The notes: generated from the sequence alone by a model not told the origin. A stretch of DNA of 64,000 nucleotides from Aliterella atlantica CENA595 (GCF_000952155.1 NZ_JYON01000002.1:1-64000), one strand, 5' to 3'; numbered from the stretch's first letter, positions 36,300 to 45,993 are shown. A program made the numbers and translations.

Positions 36300-38732
36300 T
36301 TAGCTAAAAGTTCTTTGCAAGACGATAAATCCGTTGGCAGGAATAATAACCCGAATATTGCCGTTGCTAGCAGAAATAGTTGCGCCAGAATTACCGATAT
36401 TGTTACCGCCGTAGATTTGTGCGTCGCTGTTAAAAACTTCTCGCCACCTAGCTGTCGGTATATGCGAAGCCCAAATCGTATAACCGTCACCAAAATAGTA
36501 GTTGTTAAGACTAGCAACAACTAGCAACTCTTCTGTATCATCCCAACGCCTAAAAGCAATAACTCGATTAGCGTTGTGGACGTGGACAATATCGATTTGG
36601 TGCGACTTCACGGCAGAATGATTGAGCCGAAACTGAATCAAATCTTGATAAAATATAAACAATCGAGCGCTATTAGTAGCCCGTTCCTGCTGCAAGTTTT
36701 CGCGGTTGTTGATAAAGTCACCGTAGCGATATTGCCTTTGCGCGCCAATTTCCTCACCCATCAAGAACATCGGCGTACCAGCCGACAGCACAGACATACC
36801 AACAGCAAAACGACAACGAGATTCAGCTACGCGGCGGGTTTCACCAATTAAGGGGGCAGAATTTACAGCTGATGCGATCGTCCGTCTAGACTCCACTCGA
36901 TTTCCTGCCTCGTTGTAGTATGAATTACCAGCCTCATCGTGGGATTCATGATATACCACTTTGTTGTGACCGGATGCTGCCAACGCTCCAGCAAAATAAT
37001 CCATTGCTAAAGGTTGGTCTTGTCCGTAACCAGCAGTAGGAATAAGTTTCGCGTATTCATTTCCTTGCCTAGCATCGCCGATCAAATGATGGTAAAAATT
37101 AGAGTACCAAGTTGCATCAAAACCCAATCCACCGACATCGGGAGATTGGGTAACTCGCTCCCAATCGGAATGATCTTCAGCCATCAGCATTACAGACGGT
37201 TTGATTAACTTTAAAGTCCGCGTCCATTCTCTTAAAAATTTAGCGCCAAAAGCATTGACATTACCTAACGGTCTACCATCGGCGTGTAGCACGTTGTATA
37301 AATGCATAGAAGTAGTTTGATCGACTCTAAAGCCGTCAATGTGGAACTCTTCTACAAGTTCGGCAGCACTGCTAATAAACATCTGCCGCACCATTTGTTC
37401 GTGAAAGCGGGGGGCAAAACCTGTAGACATATTGTCGACATAGCCGCCGTCTGGCTGCGGATAATTACTAGAGTTGCCTTCGTACCAGTAATAGATATTT
37501 TGCTGCGGATTATCAGCATCGTACAGCCATTCTGCCCGTTCGGCATCTGGGGAATAATGGTTGTAAACTACATCTAAAATTACTGCAATACCGTTGCGGT
37601 GACATTCTCTAACAAAATGTTTGAGTTGATCTCGACCGCCAGCGCTGTATTCTAAGGCAAAATAGTGGGAAGTTTCGTAGCCCCAATTTTGCTCGTCGCG
37701 AAATTCTGCCATTGGTAGTAGTTCAACGGCGTTGATGCCCAAATCTACTAAATAAGGCAGCAACTCCATTGCATCGGCAAAGTTTCCTGGTCTATTATTG
37801 CCATTACCAAGAGCGCCGATATGTAGTTCGTAGATGACTAAATCTTCAACGCGGGTGGGAATTGGGCGATCGCTTCTATACTCATTACGCCAAAATTCTG
37901 CTTCTGGGATAAACTGGTTTTGATTCCATCCCTGTTCGGCAAAGTCTCTAGATACTTGCTCAAAATCGATGACTACAGAACAGCTTACAGATCCGTCAAG
38001 CTCGGTGTAGCTTCCTGTATAGCTATTTCCTCGCGGGTTTGTGTTACCTCTACCCATTTGGCAGCGGGAGTATAAATCGGTGCGGTAAGCTACTCTTCCC
38101 CCTGGCTTGGTGATTCGATACATATAGGGTGCGCGGTTGAAATTAGTAAAATCTCCTGTGCCATTGGTTTGCCAAATTCCCCCGCTTTGCCTAGCCATTG
38201 GTAGAGTTGCTGGCGAAGTAACTATTCCATTACCATCATCAGCAATATATCCGCTACCGTTACCAAATACGACTTCTACATTTTCTGCATTTGGCGACCA
38301 GAGGGTAAAGCGAATTTCTGGTTGAGTTGTGCTAGCAGGATAGTATTTTTGAGCGCCTAGTCGGCGACAATGAGTTAAATAATAAGTTTCTTGCTGGGGT
38401 TGAGTGCTGGGAGTTCTTAACTCAAAGCTACGGTAGCATTCTAGAGAATTTTGGTCGTCGATTTCTGTGACGATTCCCCAGACATTAGTACCCACATCGT
38501 TGTCTAAGATAACGCCCCAACGAAATAACCAGCCTATTTGCGAGTCATCTAACTGTACTGTGGCAGTGAAGCAAGGACAACCATCTGCGCCTGTAATTTG
38601 TTGCATGGGAATAGATGACCACTGGTTGGAGTAGCGGTTGTTTGTATCCCAACTTCCGGTCAAGCGGACGTTGCGAAAGATGTTTCTGCTTAGTCCTGTA
38701 ATGTAGGTAAATTGGACGGTAATAAGAGCCAT
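36300..38732 (-). CDS. GH13 alpha-glucan enzyme (isoamylase/branching-type)
   Basis: An 810-residue GH13 enzyme (start MALITVQFTY). All four conserved regions are visible: I ILDVVYNHYSP, II DGFRVDQTTSMH (nucleophile Asp), III VMLMAEDHSDWE (acid Glu) and IV VYHESHDEAGN. N-terminal CBM48-like sequence (SPNAENVEVVFGNG) precedes the barrel, as in branching, debranching and trehalohydrolase enzymes. A longer frame runs upstream but its extra 25 residues are translated heptamer repeat (RKLRITNYELKT) and are unlikely to be real. It is the last gene of the minus-strand cluster, though 100 nt of gap make cotranscription uncertain. Confidence 0.88.
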   Translation of the reverse strand: MALITVQFTYITGLSRNIFRNVRLTGSWDTNNRYSNQWSSIPMQQITGADGCPCFTATVQLDDSQIGWLFRWGVILDNDVGTNVWGIVTEIDDQNSLECYRSFELRTPSTQPQQETYYLTHCRRLGAQKYYPASTTQPEIRFTLWSPNAENVEVVFGNGSGYIADDGNGIVTSPATLPMARQSGGIWQTNGTGDFTNFNRAPYMYRITKPGGRVAYRTDLYSRCQMGRGNTNPRGNSYTGSYTELDGSVSCSVVIDFEQVSRDFAEQGWNQNQFIPEAEFWRNEYRSDRPIPTRVEDLVIYELHIGALGNGNNRPGNFADAMELLPYLVDLGINAVELLPMAEFRDEQNWGYETSHYFALEYSAGGRDQLKHFVRECHRNGIAVILDVVYNHYSPDAERAEWLYDADNPQQNIYYWYEGNSSNYPQPDGGYVDNMSTGFAPRFHEQMVRQMFISSAAELVEEFHIDGFRVDQTTSMHLYNVLHADGRPLGNVNAFGAKFLREWTRTLKLIKPSVMLMAEDHSDWERVTQSPDVGGLGFDATWYSNFYHHLIGDARQGNEYAKLIPTAGYGQDQPLAMDYFAGALAASGHNKVVYHESHDEAGNSYYNEAGNRVESRRTIASAVNSAPLIGETRRVAESRCRFAVGMSVLSAGTPMFLMGEEIGAQRQYRYGDFINNRENLQQERATNSARLFIFYQDLIQFRLNHSAVKSHQIDIVHVHNANRVIAFRRWDDTEELLVVASLNNYYFGDGYTIWASHIPTARWREVFNSDAQIYGGNNIGNSGATISASNGNIRVIIPANGFIVLQRTFS

Positions 38733-38739
38733 TGTTTTT

Positions 38740-38764
38740 AATTCGTAATTCGTAATTCGTAATT
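38740..38764. repeat. heptamer tandem repeat AATTCGT
   Basis: Three copies of AATTCGT plus AATT, directly upstream of the GH13 start. The repeat lengthens the open frame of that gene artificially. Same unit as at 20142 and 42891. Confidence 0.9.
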
Positions 38765-38831
38765 TGCGTATTGGAATAGGAAGATCCCCTTGTCTCTCAA
38801 ATCTCAATTAAAGGTAGGGGAAAATTTGTAG

Positions 38832-39305
38832 CTAGGGAGCGTTTGCGGCTTCGGGGATGCGACTGTTGATGTCTGCATCTTCTAGTTGCGGCGGGTTTTC
38901 TTGGTCTACGTATCCTTGACTGATTTCTACGATGTTGCCGTTGGGGTCTGCTACCCAGACTGTGCGCCATCCTGGGATAAAGTCGTCGAAGTTGAGCGGT
39001 CCTAATGCGATTTTTGCTTCGTCTTTCATTTCGGCTAGTTTGGCATCAACGTTGTCAACTTGAAATGCTAAATGCCGCCATGCAGGATATTGAGGACCGT
39101 CATTTGTTGGTGGAGGAACAGGAGATTCGGCGCTGGCTTGGAATAGTTCTAGGTACATTTGTCCTAGTTTGATAAATACTATTTGTTGGTCGCCTAATGG
39201 TACGACTCTGGCTCTGGTAAAGCCGAAATATTTGGTGTAAAACTTTTCTGTGGCGATCGCATCAGTGCAGCTAATCGCTATGTGTGAGAATGTTAGTAAT
39301 CCCAT
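38832..39305 (-). CDS. VOC family (glyoxalase-like) protein
   Basis: A 157-residue vicinal-oxygen-chelate protein with the two beta-alpha-beta-beta-beta units: FSHIAISCTDAIATEKFYTK with a His metal ligand, QMYLELFQASAE with Glu, WRHLAFQVDNVDAKLAEMKD with His, and FVADPNGNIVEISQ-type end (TVWVADPNGNIVEISQGY) with Glu. All four metal ligands appear present. Specific substrate unknown: glyoxalase, dioxygenase or epimerase activity are all possible. Follows the GMC oxidoreductase, 67 nt apart. Confidence 0.85.
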   Translation of the reverse strand: MGLLTFSHIAISCTDAIATEKFYTKYFGFTRARVVPLGDQQIVFIKLGQMYLELFQASAESPVPPPTNDGPQYPAWRHLAFQVDNVDAKLAEMKDEAKIALGPLNFDDFIPGWRTVWVADPNGNIVEISQGYVDQENPPQLEDADINSRIPEAANAP

Positions 39306-39372
39306 TTGAGTTTGTGTGATATCTAAGGTGTTTGTATTTTTTGAACGAACTGCTAAGTCGCAGAGAACGCAT

Positions 39373-40893
39373 TTACGATCGCTGTTTGATTAGGTCTGAG
39401 ACTTTTTCGCCAATCATGACTATGCCTGTATGGCAGTTTCCTGAAGGCACAACAGGCATTACACTGGCATCAGCTACTCTCAATCCCTCAACTCCATAAA
39501 CGCGCAATTGTGGGTCTACTACTGCCATCGCATCTTGTCCCATTTTGCATGAACCAGCTTGGTGATGGTAGGAATCGGCTCTTTGCTTGACAAATTCTGT
39601 CAGTTGTGCGTGAGTTTTTACGCTTGGTCCAGGGATTAGTTCTTGCTTAATCCACTTAGAGAAAGCTTTGGTTGCAAAGATGTCCTGGGCAATTTCTACG
39701 CCTTGAATTAGTCTTTCTACATCTGCTTGTTCGCTGAGGTAGTTGGGGTTAACTAATGGCTTGTCTAGGGGGTTGTTGCTAGCTAACTTAATCCAGCCGC
39801 GTGACATGGGGCGCACAACTCCAGGTAAGATACTCACGGAGTTGGGATATCCTTGACCAACAATGATGTCAAAGGGGACGTGGACAAAGGCAATTTGTAG
39901 GTCTGGTCCTATCCAGCCTGGTGCTGACTTGCAAAATAGGGCGCTTTCTGACAAGTTTAAGTTTGGTGGCGGTACTGGTTGGGATGCTTCGCAGATTACA
40001 CCTGTAAGTACGTGGTTGTGGAAGTTTTCGCCGACACCTGGCACGTCTGCAACGATGGGAATGTTGAATTCTTTGAGATAGTTGGGGTTGCCGATACCAG
40101 AGAGTAATAGTAGTTTGGGTGATTCTAGCGCCCCAGCGCAGACTATGACCTCACAGTTGGCGTAGGTGGTTTTAGCTGTGCCATCTTGGATGTATTCTAT
40201 GCCGATCGCGCGATCGCCTTTAAATAAAATCTTGGTCGCTTGAGAGTTGGTACTTAAAGTTAGATTCGGACGTGGTAAGGCGGGAAATAGATAAGCAACT
40301 GCCATGCTATGACGCTTACCGTCTTTAATGTTGACATGATGCCAGCCCACACCTTCCATAGTAGGACCGTTAAAGTCTGGCGTGTAAGGATAGCCTAGTT
40401 CTAAACAAGCATCGATAAATGCGGATGATGTGGGGTTGGGGTTGTGCAATTTGGCATTAGCTACGTGCAACATTCCGCCTTTACCCGCCCAAGGACTGGT
40501 ATCATCTTCTTGGTCTTCTAGTTTTTGGAAGTAGGGCAAAACATCTGTATACGCCCAGCCAGGACAACCGTTATATGCCCAGTTATCGTAGTCTGAGGTA
40601 TGCCCGCGAATGTGCATCATGATGTACAAGTTGCTGCTACCGCCAGGGATTTTGCCGCGTGGTTCGTGGGTAATGCGACCATCTAAGCCTGGTTGGGCGA
40701 CGCTGGTATAGTTCCAATCGACGTTGGAACCAAGAAGGCTAAACCAAGCAGAAGGATTATCGACAGTAGGGGGAATATTTGCGCCGCCAGCTTCTAATAC
40801 TAACACCTTGCAGTCGGGGTTTTCGCTGAGGCGGTTGGCAACAACTGACCCTGCTGAACCTGCGCCGACAATTATATAATCATACTGATTCAT
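39373..40893 (-). CDS. GMC family FAD oxidoreductase
   Basis: A 506-residue glucose-methanol-choline oxidoreductase (start MNQYDYIIVGAG). FAD-binding motif: IIVGAGSAGSVVANRLSEN; signature 1 region GKIPGGSSNLYIMMHIRGH; signature 2 ALESPKLLLLSGIGNP; and the catalytic His pair region near YHHQAGSCKMGQDAMAVVD. It oxidises an alcohol with transfer of electrons to O2 or a carrier; whether choline is the substrate is not known. A start 21 codons upstream exists, but the FAD motif normally lies within the first 10 residues. In the AraC-headed cluster. Confidence 0.9.
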   Translation of the reverse strand: MNQYDYIIVGAGSAGSVVANRLSENPDCKVLVLEAGGANIPPTVDNPSAWFSLLGSNVDWNYTSVAQPGLDGRITHEPRGKIPGGSSNLYIMMHIRGHTSDYDNWAYNGCPGWAYTDVLPYFQKLEDQEDDTSPWAGKGGMLHVANAKLHNPNPTSSAFIDACLELGYPYTPDFNGPTMEGVGWHHVNIKDGKRHSMAVAYLFPALPRPNLTLSTNSQATKILFKGDRAIGIEYIQDGTAKTTYANCEVIVCAGALESPKLLLLSGIGNPNYLKEFNIPIVADVPGVGENFHNHVLTGVICEASQPVPPPNLNLSESALFCKSAPGWIGPDLQIAFVHVPFDIIVGQGYPNSVSILPGVVRPMSRGWIKLASNNPLDKPLVNPNYLSEQADVERLIQGVEIAQDIFATKAFSKWIKQELIPGPSVKTHAQLTEFVKQRADSYHHQAGSCKMGQDAMAVVDPQLRVYGVEGLRVADASVMPVVPSGNCHTGIVMIGEKVSDLIKQRS

Positions 40894-40994
40894 AAAGCCT
40901 CTATAAGGGCGATTTGAAAGTTTTTTTTTGAAGTTGTATTGATGAGAAATAGTCATGTTTGACTCCTCTCCCTGCAGGGAGAGGTAAGTAATAA

Positions 40995-41375
40995 TTAGCC
41001 TAAACTTTGATTTACAAAGGGATCGAAAGGTCTAGTGTCGTGAAAGTTAGCCATATAGGCAATCTTGCCATCTTTAAATCGGAAGTAATTAGCAACATTT
41101 GCTTCTATGGGTACGCCACTAGCATTGGCGGCTGAAATATGCGAAACAACGCAAGCTTCATCACCATTAATGACAATATGTTGAGGATTATTTTGAAACT
41201 TAGAATAACCTCTTTCTATACCACCAATTGCGCCTTCTAAGATGCTAATGCCTTCTACATGACCTGCAAGTTGTTCGTCCATAACTATGTTTTTGTCAAA
41301 CAATGATAGCCAAGTATTCCAATCACCTGCATTAGCAGATTCGTAGTATTTTTCAATTACATCTTTAGCGTTCAT
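40995..41375 (-). CDS. SnoaL-like (NTF2-fold) protein 1
   Basis: A 126-residue NTF2-fold protein (MNAKDVIEKYYESANAGDWN). The alpha-beta cone pattern and the tail MANFHDTRPFDPFVNQSLG fit SnoaL-like polyketide cyclase/isomerase or binding proteins. Function not predictable. One of four NTF2-fold domains in this cluster; its stop lies 101 nt before the GMC gene start. Confidence 0.75.
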   Translation of the reverse strand: MNAKDVIEKYYESANAGDWNTWLSLFDKNIVMDEQLAGHVEGISILEGAIGGIERGYSKFQNNPQHIVINGDEACVVSHISAANASGVPIEANVANYFRFKDGKIAYMANFHDTRPFDPFVNQSLG

Positions 41376-41387
41376 GTCAACTCCTGT

Positions 41388-41831
41388 TTACAGATTAGGA
41401 AAACCTTCTAGGGGTGTCAAAGCATCAACAATATATGTGCTGATAACTAAATTTTGCGTGTCGGGCGATCGCTTAATTACCCATCTTTGCGCTGCATCAA
41501 AAGCTAACCGTTCGCTATTTGCTGCTGGTGCATTCCAACGGCTAGCTTCCCAACGTACTACTAACTGAACTTCGGCTTGCTGCGATGCAGTATTAATGTC
41601 TAAAGACTGCATTGTATGCACTTCGTCAAAAAATATGTGAATTACGCCGTCATACCACGATCTAAATTCATCTAAACCATGCAAAGTTACTTCTGGTAAT
41701 TGCATTTCTAGATTCTCAGGTGCTAGTAGAGGTAACATTTCCTCAACTGGTGCATGAACATCTAGTTTTACAAACCAATCGGTTACTAATTGCCTAACTT
41801 CTGCTTCAGAAATTCGGGTTAAAGTAGTCAT
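41388..41831 (-). CDS. SnoaL-like (NTF2-fold) protein 2
   Basis: A 147-residue NTF2-fold protein. Features: EAEVRQLVTDWFVKLDVHAP, a cone-lining LHGLDEFRSWYDGVIHIFFD segment and a C-terminal strand pair (RWVIKRSPDTQNLVISTYIV). Directly 12 nt upstream of the first SnoaL-like gene and 5 nt after the aldo/keto reductase fragment, so part of one transcript. Function unknown. Confidence 0.75.
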   Translation of the reverse strand: MTTLTRISEAEVRQLVTDWFVKLDVHAPVEEMLPLLAPENLEMQLPEVTLHGLDEFRSWYDGVIHIFFDEVHTMQSLDINTASQQAEVQLVVRWEASRWNAPAANSERLAFDAAQRWVIKRSPDTQNLVISTYIVDALTPLEGFPNL

Positions 41832-41836
41832 TGTAT

Positions 41837-42882
41837 TTACTTAGTCCTGATAGTAGTTCCGCCACTGATAAGGTTTTTGACCATATCGCTGCTGATGAAA
41901 GTATGAGGAAAACCTAAATCGATTTGACTGACTAAATCTAGATACGCCATTTGTTCGGGCGTGAGAATAAAGTCTAAACAGCCTAAATTATCTTCAAGTT
42001 GCCCAATAGTTCTAGCGCCGATAATAGGAATTAGAGTACCAGGTTTTTGCAGCAGCCAATTTAGGGCAACTTGGGCAGGTGACTTGCCTATTTCTTGGGC
42101 AACCTTTTCTACGGCTTGACTGATAGTTGTGTTGCGATCGCTTTGCTTGTATGCAACCATCATAGCGCGTCCGCTATCTACTTCTGTTTGCTGATTTTTA
42201 CTATGTTTTCCAGTTAGTAAACCGCTAGCTAATGGCGACCAAGGCATAATCGCAATATCGAACTCTCTTGCCATTGGCAATAAATCTTTTTCGGGAGTAC
42301 GTTCGACTAAGTTGTACTCAGTTTGCAGGGCGACAAAAGGTGTCCAGCCGCTCAATTTAGCTAGAGTATTTGCTTGAGAAATTTTCCAGCAGGTGTATCA
42401 GAAATACCTAAATAAAGGATTTTTCCGGCTCTAACTAAGTCGTCTAAAGCCCGCATTACTTCTTCGATGGGCGTGCGAAATTCCCAACAGTGTAACCAAT
42501 ACAAATCGATATAATCTGTTCGCAACCTTTTTAAACTTGCTTCTACAGATTGAATCAAGTTCTTGCGATGATTTCCGCCTGCATTGGGATCGCCTGGGCG
42601 CGTATTTAAGCTGTACTTAGTTGCTAATACTAATTGCTCTCTTTTATCGCCGATAAACTCTCCTAAAAAAGTTTCGCTTGTACCGTTGGCGTAGTTATTT
42701 GCCGTGTCGATAAAGTTACCGCCGCGTTCGATGTATAAATCGAACATTTTGCGGCTTTCTGCTTTATCTGCGCCAATTATCCAATCAGTACCGAAAGTCA
42801 TAGTACCTAAGCAAAGTGGCGAAACGCGCAGTCCGCTGTTACCTAGCAAACGAAATTGATTTAGTTCTTGCATTGGTTGCAC
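41837..42882 (-). pseudogene. aldo/keto reductase, frameshifted
   Basis: An aldo/keto reductase split into two frames. The upstream part (42882 to 42361) carries the N-terminal half: NFIDTANNYANGTSE (catalytic Asp, Tyr), VLATKYSLN (Lys), DLYWLHCWEF (His), then reads AGKFLKQIL-stop. The downstream part (42355 to 41837) continues the same fold from SGWTPFVALQTEYNLVERTP to the NADPH-binding IIGARTIGQLEDNLG. Translating across the junction in the other frame gives KISQANTLAKLSGW, exactly the family sequence expected after ...SDTPAW. A single-base loss near 42384-42388 therefore explains the break. Real mutation or a sequencing error cannot be told apart here. Confidence 0.85.
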
Positions 42883-42890
42883 CTTGTATT

Positions 42891-42908
42891 AATTCGTAAT
42901 TCGTAATT
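42891..42908. repeat. heptamer repeat AATTCGT x2
   Basis: Two copies of AATTCGT plus AATT just upstream of the aldo/keto reductase start; same family as at 20142 and 38740. Confidence 0.7.
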
Positions 42909-43006
42909 AAAAAAGCTGGAATTTGTGAGGGAATTCGCGCATTTGTAATTAAAAATCTGGGATTTTTGGGTGAAGCTGTTTTTAGCGATCGCTTCCCTAG
43001 TTATGT

Positions 43007-43642
43007 CTAACTCCAAAATTCATCGAATTGGGCTGTACCATCGCCCGAAATGACTCCTCTACCTTCTACTACTTTGCCGTCGCGCCAGCGGAGGATGTGA
43101 ACTACGTCTATGTCTAGGCGTTTGTTTCGATCTCCAGCGCGGTGTCCAGTGTTGTGTCTGATGTCTGCGGATAAGTCTCCGGTGATAATTACTCCTTCCC
43201 AGGACATTTGAAAGCTGTTGTCGGTGAGAATGCCTACTTTTTCCATGAAAGTTAGGAACTCATCTAAGCCTCTTTTCCAACCGGATAGCTGGTTGTGTCC
43301 TGGTACAAGCCACGCCATGTCTTCAGCCCAATATTCGGCAATAACGTTTCTGTCACCAGTTGCTAAAGCGTCGTAGGCTTTTCTGAGGCGGTCTTCGTTC
43401 ACGCGCAGGCTGCGCTGTCTTTCGGATGTAGCTATTCCTGACCTCATCATTTCTTCGGTCATTAGCTGTCCGCCTTGAATACTCCAAGCGCCTGATTGCA
43501 CTTCATCGACTAGGGCGTAGGTATAGGGACGGACAATATCCCCTAATACAGAGGCTAAACTATTACTCAATTCCTGGGCAATTTCACCTTTTTGATCTGC
43601 ACTGGCGAAGCCTTCTAAAAGGGTAACTCTGATAACTGGCAT
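43007..43642 (-). CDS. tautomerase domain fused to SnoaL-like domain
   Basis: A 211-residue two-domain protein. Residues 1-~65 are a 4-oxalocrotonate tautomerase-like unit: MPVIRVTLLEGFASADQKGE, with Pro2 as potential catalytic base after Met removal. Residues ~80-211 are an NTF2/SnoaL-like domain: LRKAYDALATGDRNVIAEYW, then a cone with VVHILRWRDGKVVEGRGVIS. The fusion puts a small isomerase next to a ligand-binding fold. The pathway is unknown. It lies between the ThDP-enzyme group and the aldo/keto reductase. Confidence 0.8.
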   Translation of the reverse strand: MPVIRVTLLEGFASADQKGEIAQELSNSLASVLGDIVRPYTYALVDEVQSGAWSIQGGQLMTEEMMRSGIATSERQRSLRVNEDRLRKAYDALATGDRNVIAEYWAEDMAWLVPGHNQLSGWKRGLDEFLTFMEKVGILTDNSFQMSWEGVIITGDLSADIRHNTGHRAGDRNKRLDIDVVHILRWRDGKVVEGRGVISGDGTAQFDEFWS

Positions 43643-43776
43643 TTGAATTTCTCCTTGTTAATTAATGAAGCGTATAAATTAAACTTGTTGCAAAAGTAGG
43701 CAATAGAACCCAAAATTGGCAATCTGTATTTCTTTCTCCCTTGTCCATCAAACTACTGACTTATGCAACAGGTCTT

Positions 43777-44205
43777 TTAACTAGCTAAACGGTCGGGAAT
43801 AGGTTTGAGGGCGTAAACTGCCGAAAAGAAGTTATCGACGCTATGCTGATCGCTGATATAAACTTGGACGTTGGCAATTTTGCCGTCGCGGATTTGGTAA
43901 TGGGTGCAATTATTGGCATCTAAAACTGCGCCGTTGGTTTGTCCGTGTCCTCGATGGACTTCAACAACGCTGTCTGCACCAAAAGGTTCGATACCAATTA
44001 AATCGACTTGGATACCTGCTTTATTTAACTGAGTAAAAAAGGCAATTACTTCTTCTGCGCCGTTTTTTACCCCTGCTAGCGGGTGTCGTCCAGGTAAACG
44101 CCAAACTAAGTCTGGGGCAAAGATTTCTTGACGAATTGTATCCATATCGCCGCGATTGAAACATTCGTACATTCTTTGGACGATTTCTACGTTAGGGCTT
44201 GCCAT
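43777..44205 (-). CDS. SnoaL-like (NTF2-fold) protein 3
   Basis: A 142-residue NTF2-fold protein: VEIVQRMYECFNRGDMDTIR, DLVWRLPGRHPLAGVKNGAE, and the strand IRDGKIANVQVYISDQHSVD. Such sequences resemble ketosteroid isomerase-like proteins. Starts 11 nt after the stop of the ThDP enzyme, so cotranscribed with it. Function unknown. Confidence 0.78.
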   Translation of the reverse strand: MASPNVEIVQRMYECFNRGDMDTIRQEIFAPDLVWRLPGRHPLAGVKNGAEEVIAFFTQLNKAGIQVDLIGIEPFGADSVVEVHRGHGQTNGAVLDANNCTHYQIRDGKIANVQVYISDQHSVDNFFSAVYALKPIPDRLAS

Positions 44206-44216
44206 TGTTTTGCTCC

Positions 44217-45896
44217 TTAATTGGGTAGTTCGTTAGAAATTACTAAATCGATCAAAAAGGGTCCGTTGTGAGACAGTGCTAAAGCTATAGCTGGGCGAAT
44301 TTGTTCGGGAGTTTCCACGCGCAACGCTTGCACTCCCATCGCTTGGGCTAATTTGTCAAAACGGATATCTGGATTATGCAGGTCAAAAGAATCGGGAAAA
44401 GTATGAGCGGGAATTTGGCGATCGCGCCAAAACTGTAAAATATTCATCTTCAAGATGCGATAGCTGCGATTGTTGCAAATCACAAACTTGGCATTAATCT
44501 TGTGATGCGCCGCCGTCCACAGTGCTTGGATGGTGTACATAGCTCCGCCATCGCCTGTAAAGCCAATTACAGTCTTATCGGGCTGGGCTAACTTGATACC
44601 AATTGCGCCAGGAATACCTACACCCAATGAACCGCCCCGCGTCTGAAAGTAATGTCCGATAGTTGTGGGCGGAATATAGCGACACAGTTCTTCGGAATGA
44701 GTAATCGCTTCATCAAATACGATCGCATCGTAGGGTAGTTGGCTTGCGAGTTCCTGGGCAAACTGCGATAAATGCAGAGGTACAGAACCCATGACTCTTT
44801 TATCTGCGGCAAGTTGATTGGCAAGTTGCTGTTTTTTAGCACCTGTCAGTTCAACTACTCGCTCGCTTGCTGCTGTTTGCTGCCCAAATGTCATGCTATG
44901 TTCTAATTCTTCAGCCACCTTGGCTAAGGTGAGTTTAGGATCGCTAACTAATCCCAAATCCACAGGGAAATTTTTCGCTATTTCATAGGCATTCAAGTCA
45001 ATGTGAATTACTTTTGCACCAATAGCAAATACATCCGACAAAGCTGGAAATACTTCAGGAAAAACATAAGTACCGCAGATTAAAACTACATCTGCTGGGG
45101 ATGTAATCCGGCGGCTACTGCTACCAAACATATGCCCCAACAAGCCACCAAACAAAGGATGAGTAGCATCCATATTTGGTTCTGAGAAGTCAGCGCCCCA
45201 AACTTGTGCGCCAAGCAGTTCCGCAACGCGAGTTACTTCTGCTTGGGCATTGGAAAACGCTATGCCATCGCCGACAATAATTAGCGGTTTAGTAGCATTA
45301 GCTAGCATAGTTGCAACTTGGGCGATCGCACTATCAGATGGTGCAACCTGCGTCATCGGCAAAGAAGTAGGTACAATTTCTTCCGTAATCGGCGCATCTA
45401 GGATATCTTCAGGCAAAGAGATAAATACAGGTCCCATTGGTGGGGTAGCTGCAATCTTAATCGCCCGTCTTAGTACCCGCAGTAAAGAAGCACTATCGAC
45501 AACTCGCGTCGCCCATTTAGTTACAGGCTTTGCCATGCCTACTAAATCTGCCGCCATCTGCGAGTCCATCGCATCGTACCGGATACCCGCCTCACCAGCG
45601 ATGACAACTAAAGGTGCATGACCGCGCATTGCTTGATACATCATGCCAATGCCATTACCCAAACCAACACCACTATGCAGTTGCACAACAGTAGGTTTTT
45701 TCGTAACGCGGGCATAACCATCAGCCAAAGCTACAGCGATCGTTTCTTGCAAGGCAAAGATATATTTAAAATCTGGGTAATTGCTTAAAGCATCAAGGAA
45801 TCCCTGTTCAACCGTTCCAGGGTTGCCAAACATATACTTAATGCCATCAGCCAAAAGCTGCTCAATAATCGCAAACCGTCCAGTCTTAACAGCCAT
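44217..45896 (-). CDS. thiamine-diphosphate enzyme (benzoylformate decarboxylase/ALS-like)
   Basis: A 559-residue ThDP-dependent enzyme with the usual Pyr, central and PP domains. The Pyr-domain catalytic Glu is in FALQETIAVALADGYARVT (residue ~51). The ThDP/Mg motif is GFTGDGGAMYTIQALWTA to VICNNRSYRI (residues ~450-485, GDG...NN). The start MFGNPGTVEQGFLDAL-like region resembles benzoylformate or oxalyl-CoA-type decarboxylases more than acetolactate synthase, but the substrate is unknown; decarboxylation of a 2-oxo acid or ligation are both possible. It is a central enzyme in the AraC-headed cluster, with SnoaL-like protein 3 just downstream. Confidence 0.86.
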   Translation of the reverse strand: MAVKTGRFAIIEQLLADGIKYMFGNPGTVEQGFLDALSNYPDFKYIFALQETIAVALADGYARVTKKPTVVQLHSGVGLGNGIGMMYQAMRGHAPLVVIAGEAGIRYDAMDSQMAADLVGMAKPVTKWATRVVDSASLLRVLRRAIKIAATPPMGPVFISLPEDILDAPITEEIVPTSLPMTQVAPSDSAIAQVATMLANATKPLIIVGDGIAFSNAQAEVTRVAELLGAQVWGADFSEPNMDATHPLFGGLLGHMFGSSSRRITSPADVVLICGTYVFPEVFPALSDVFAIGAKVIHIDLNAYEIAKNFPVDLGLVSDPKLTLAKVAEELEHSMTFGQQTAASERVVELTGAKKQQLANQLAADKRVMGSVPLHLSQFAQELASQLPYDAIVFDEAITHSEELCRYIPPTTIGHYFQTRGGSLGVGIPGAIGIKLAQPDKTVIGFTGDGGAMYTIQALWTAAHHKINAKFVICNNRSYRILKMNILQFWRDRQIPAHTFPDSFDLHNPDIRFDKLAQAMGVQALRVETPEQIRPAIALALSHNGPFLIDLVISNELPN

Positions 45897-45993
45897 AACT
45901 CCTAAATCCTAATCAGAAAAAGTAGTATTAACTTGATCTGCGCATTCTTAACTTACTGACTCAAAACTACTCACCATCGAGCAAACATTCGTA

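Noticed and set aside
37014..37577. Plus-strand frames opposite the GH13 gene
   Set aside because: The GH13 frame has all conserved catalytic regions; the antisense frames have none.
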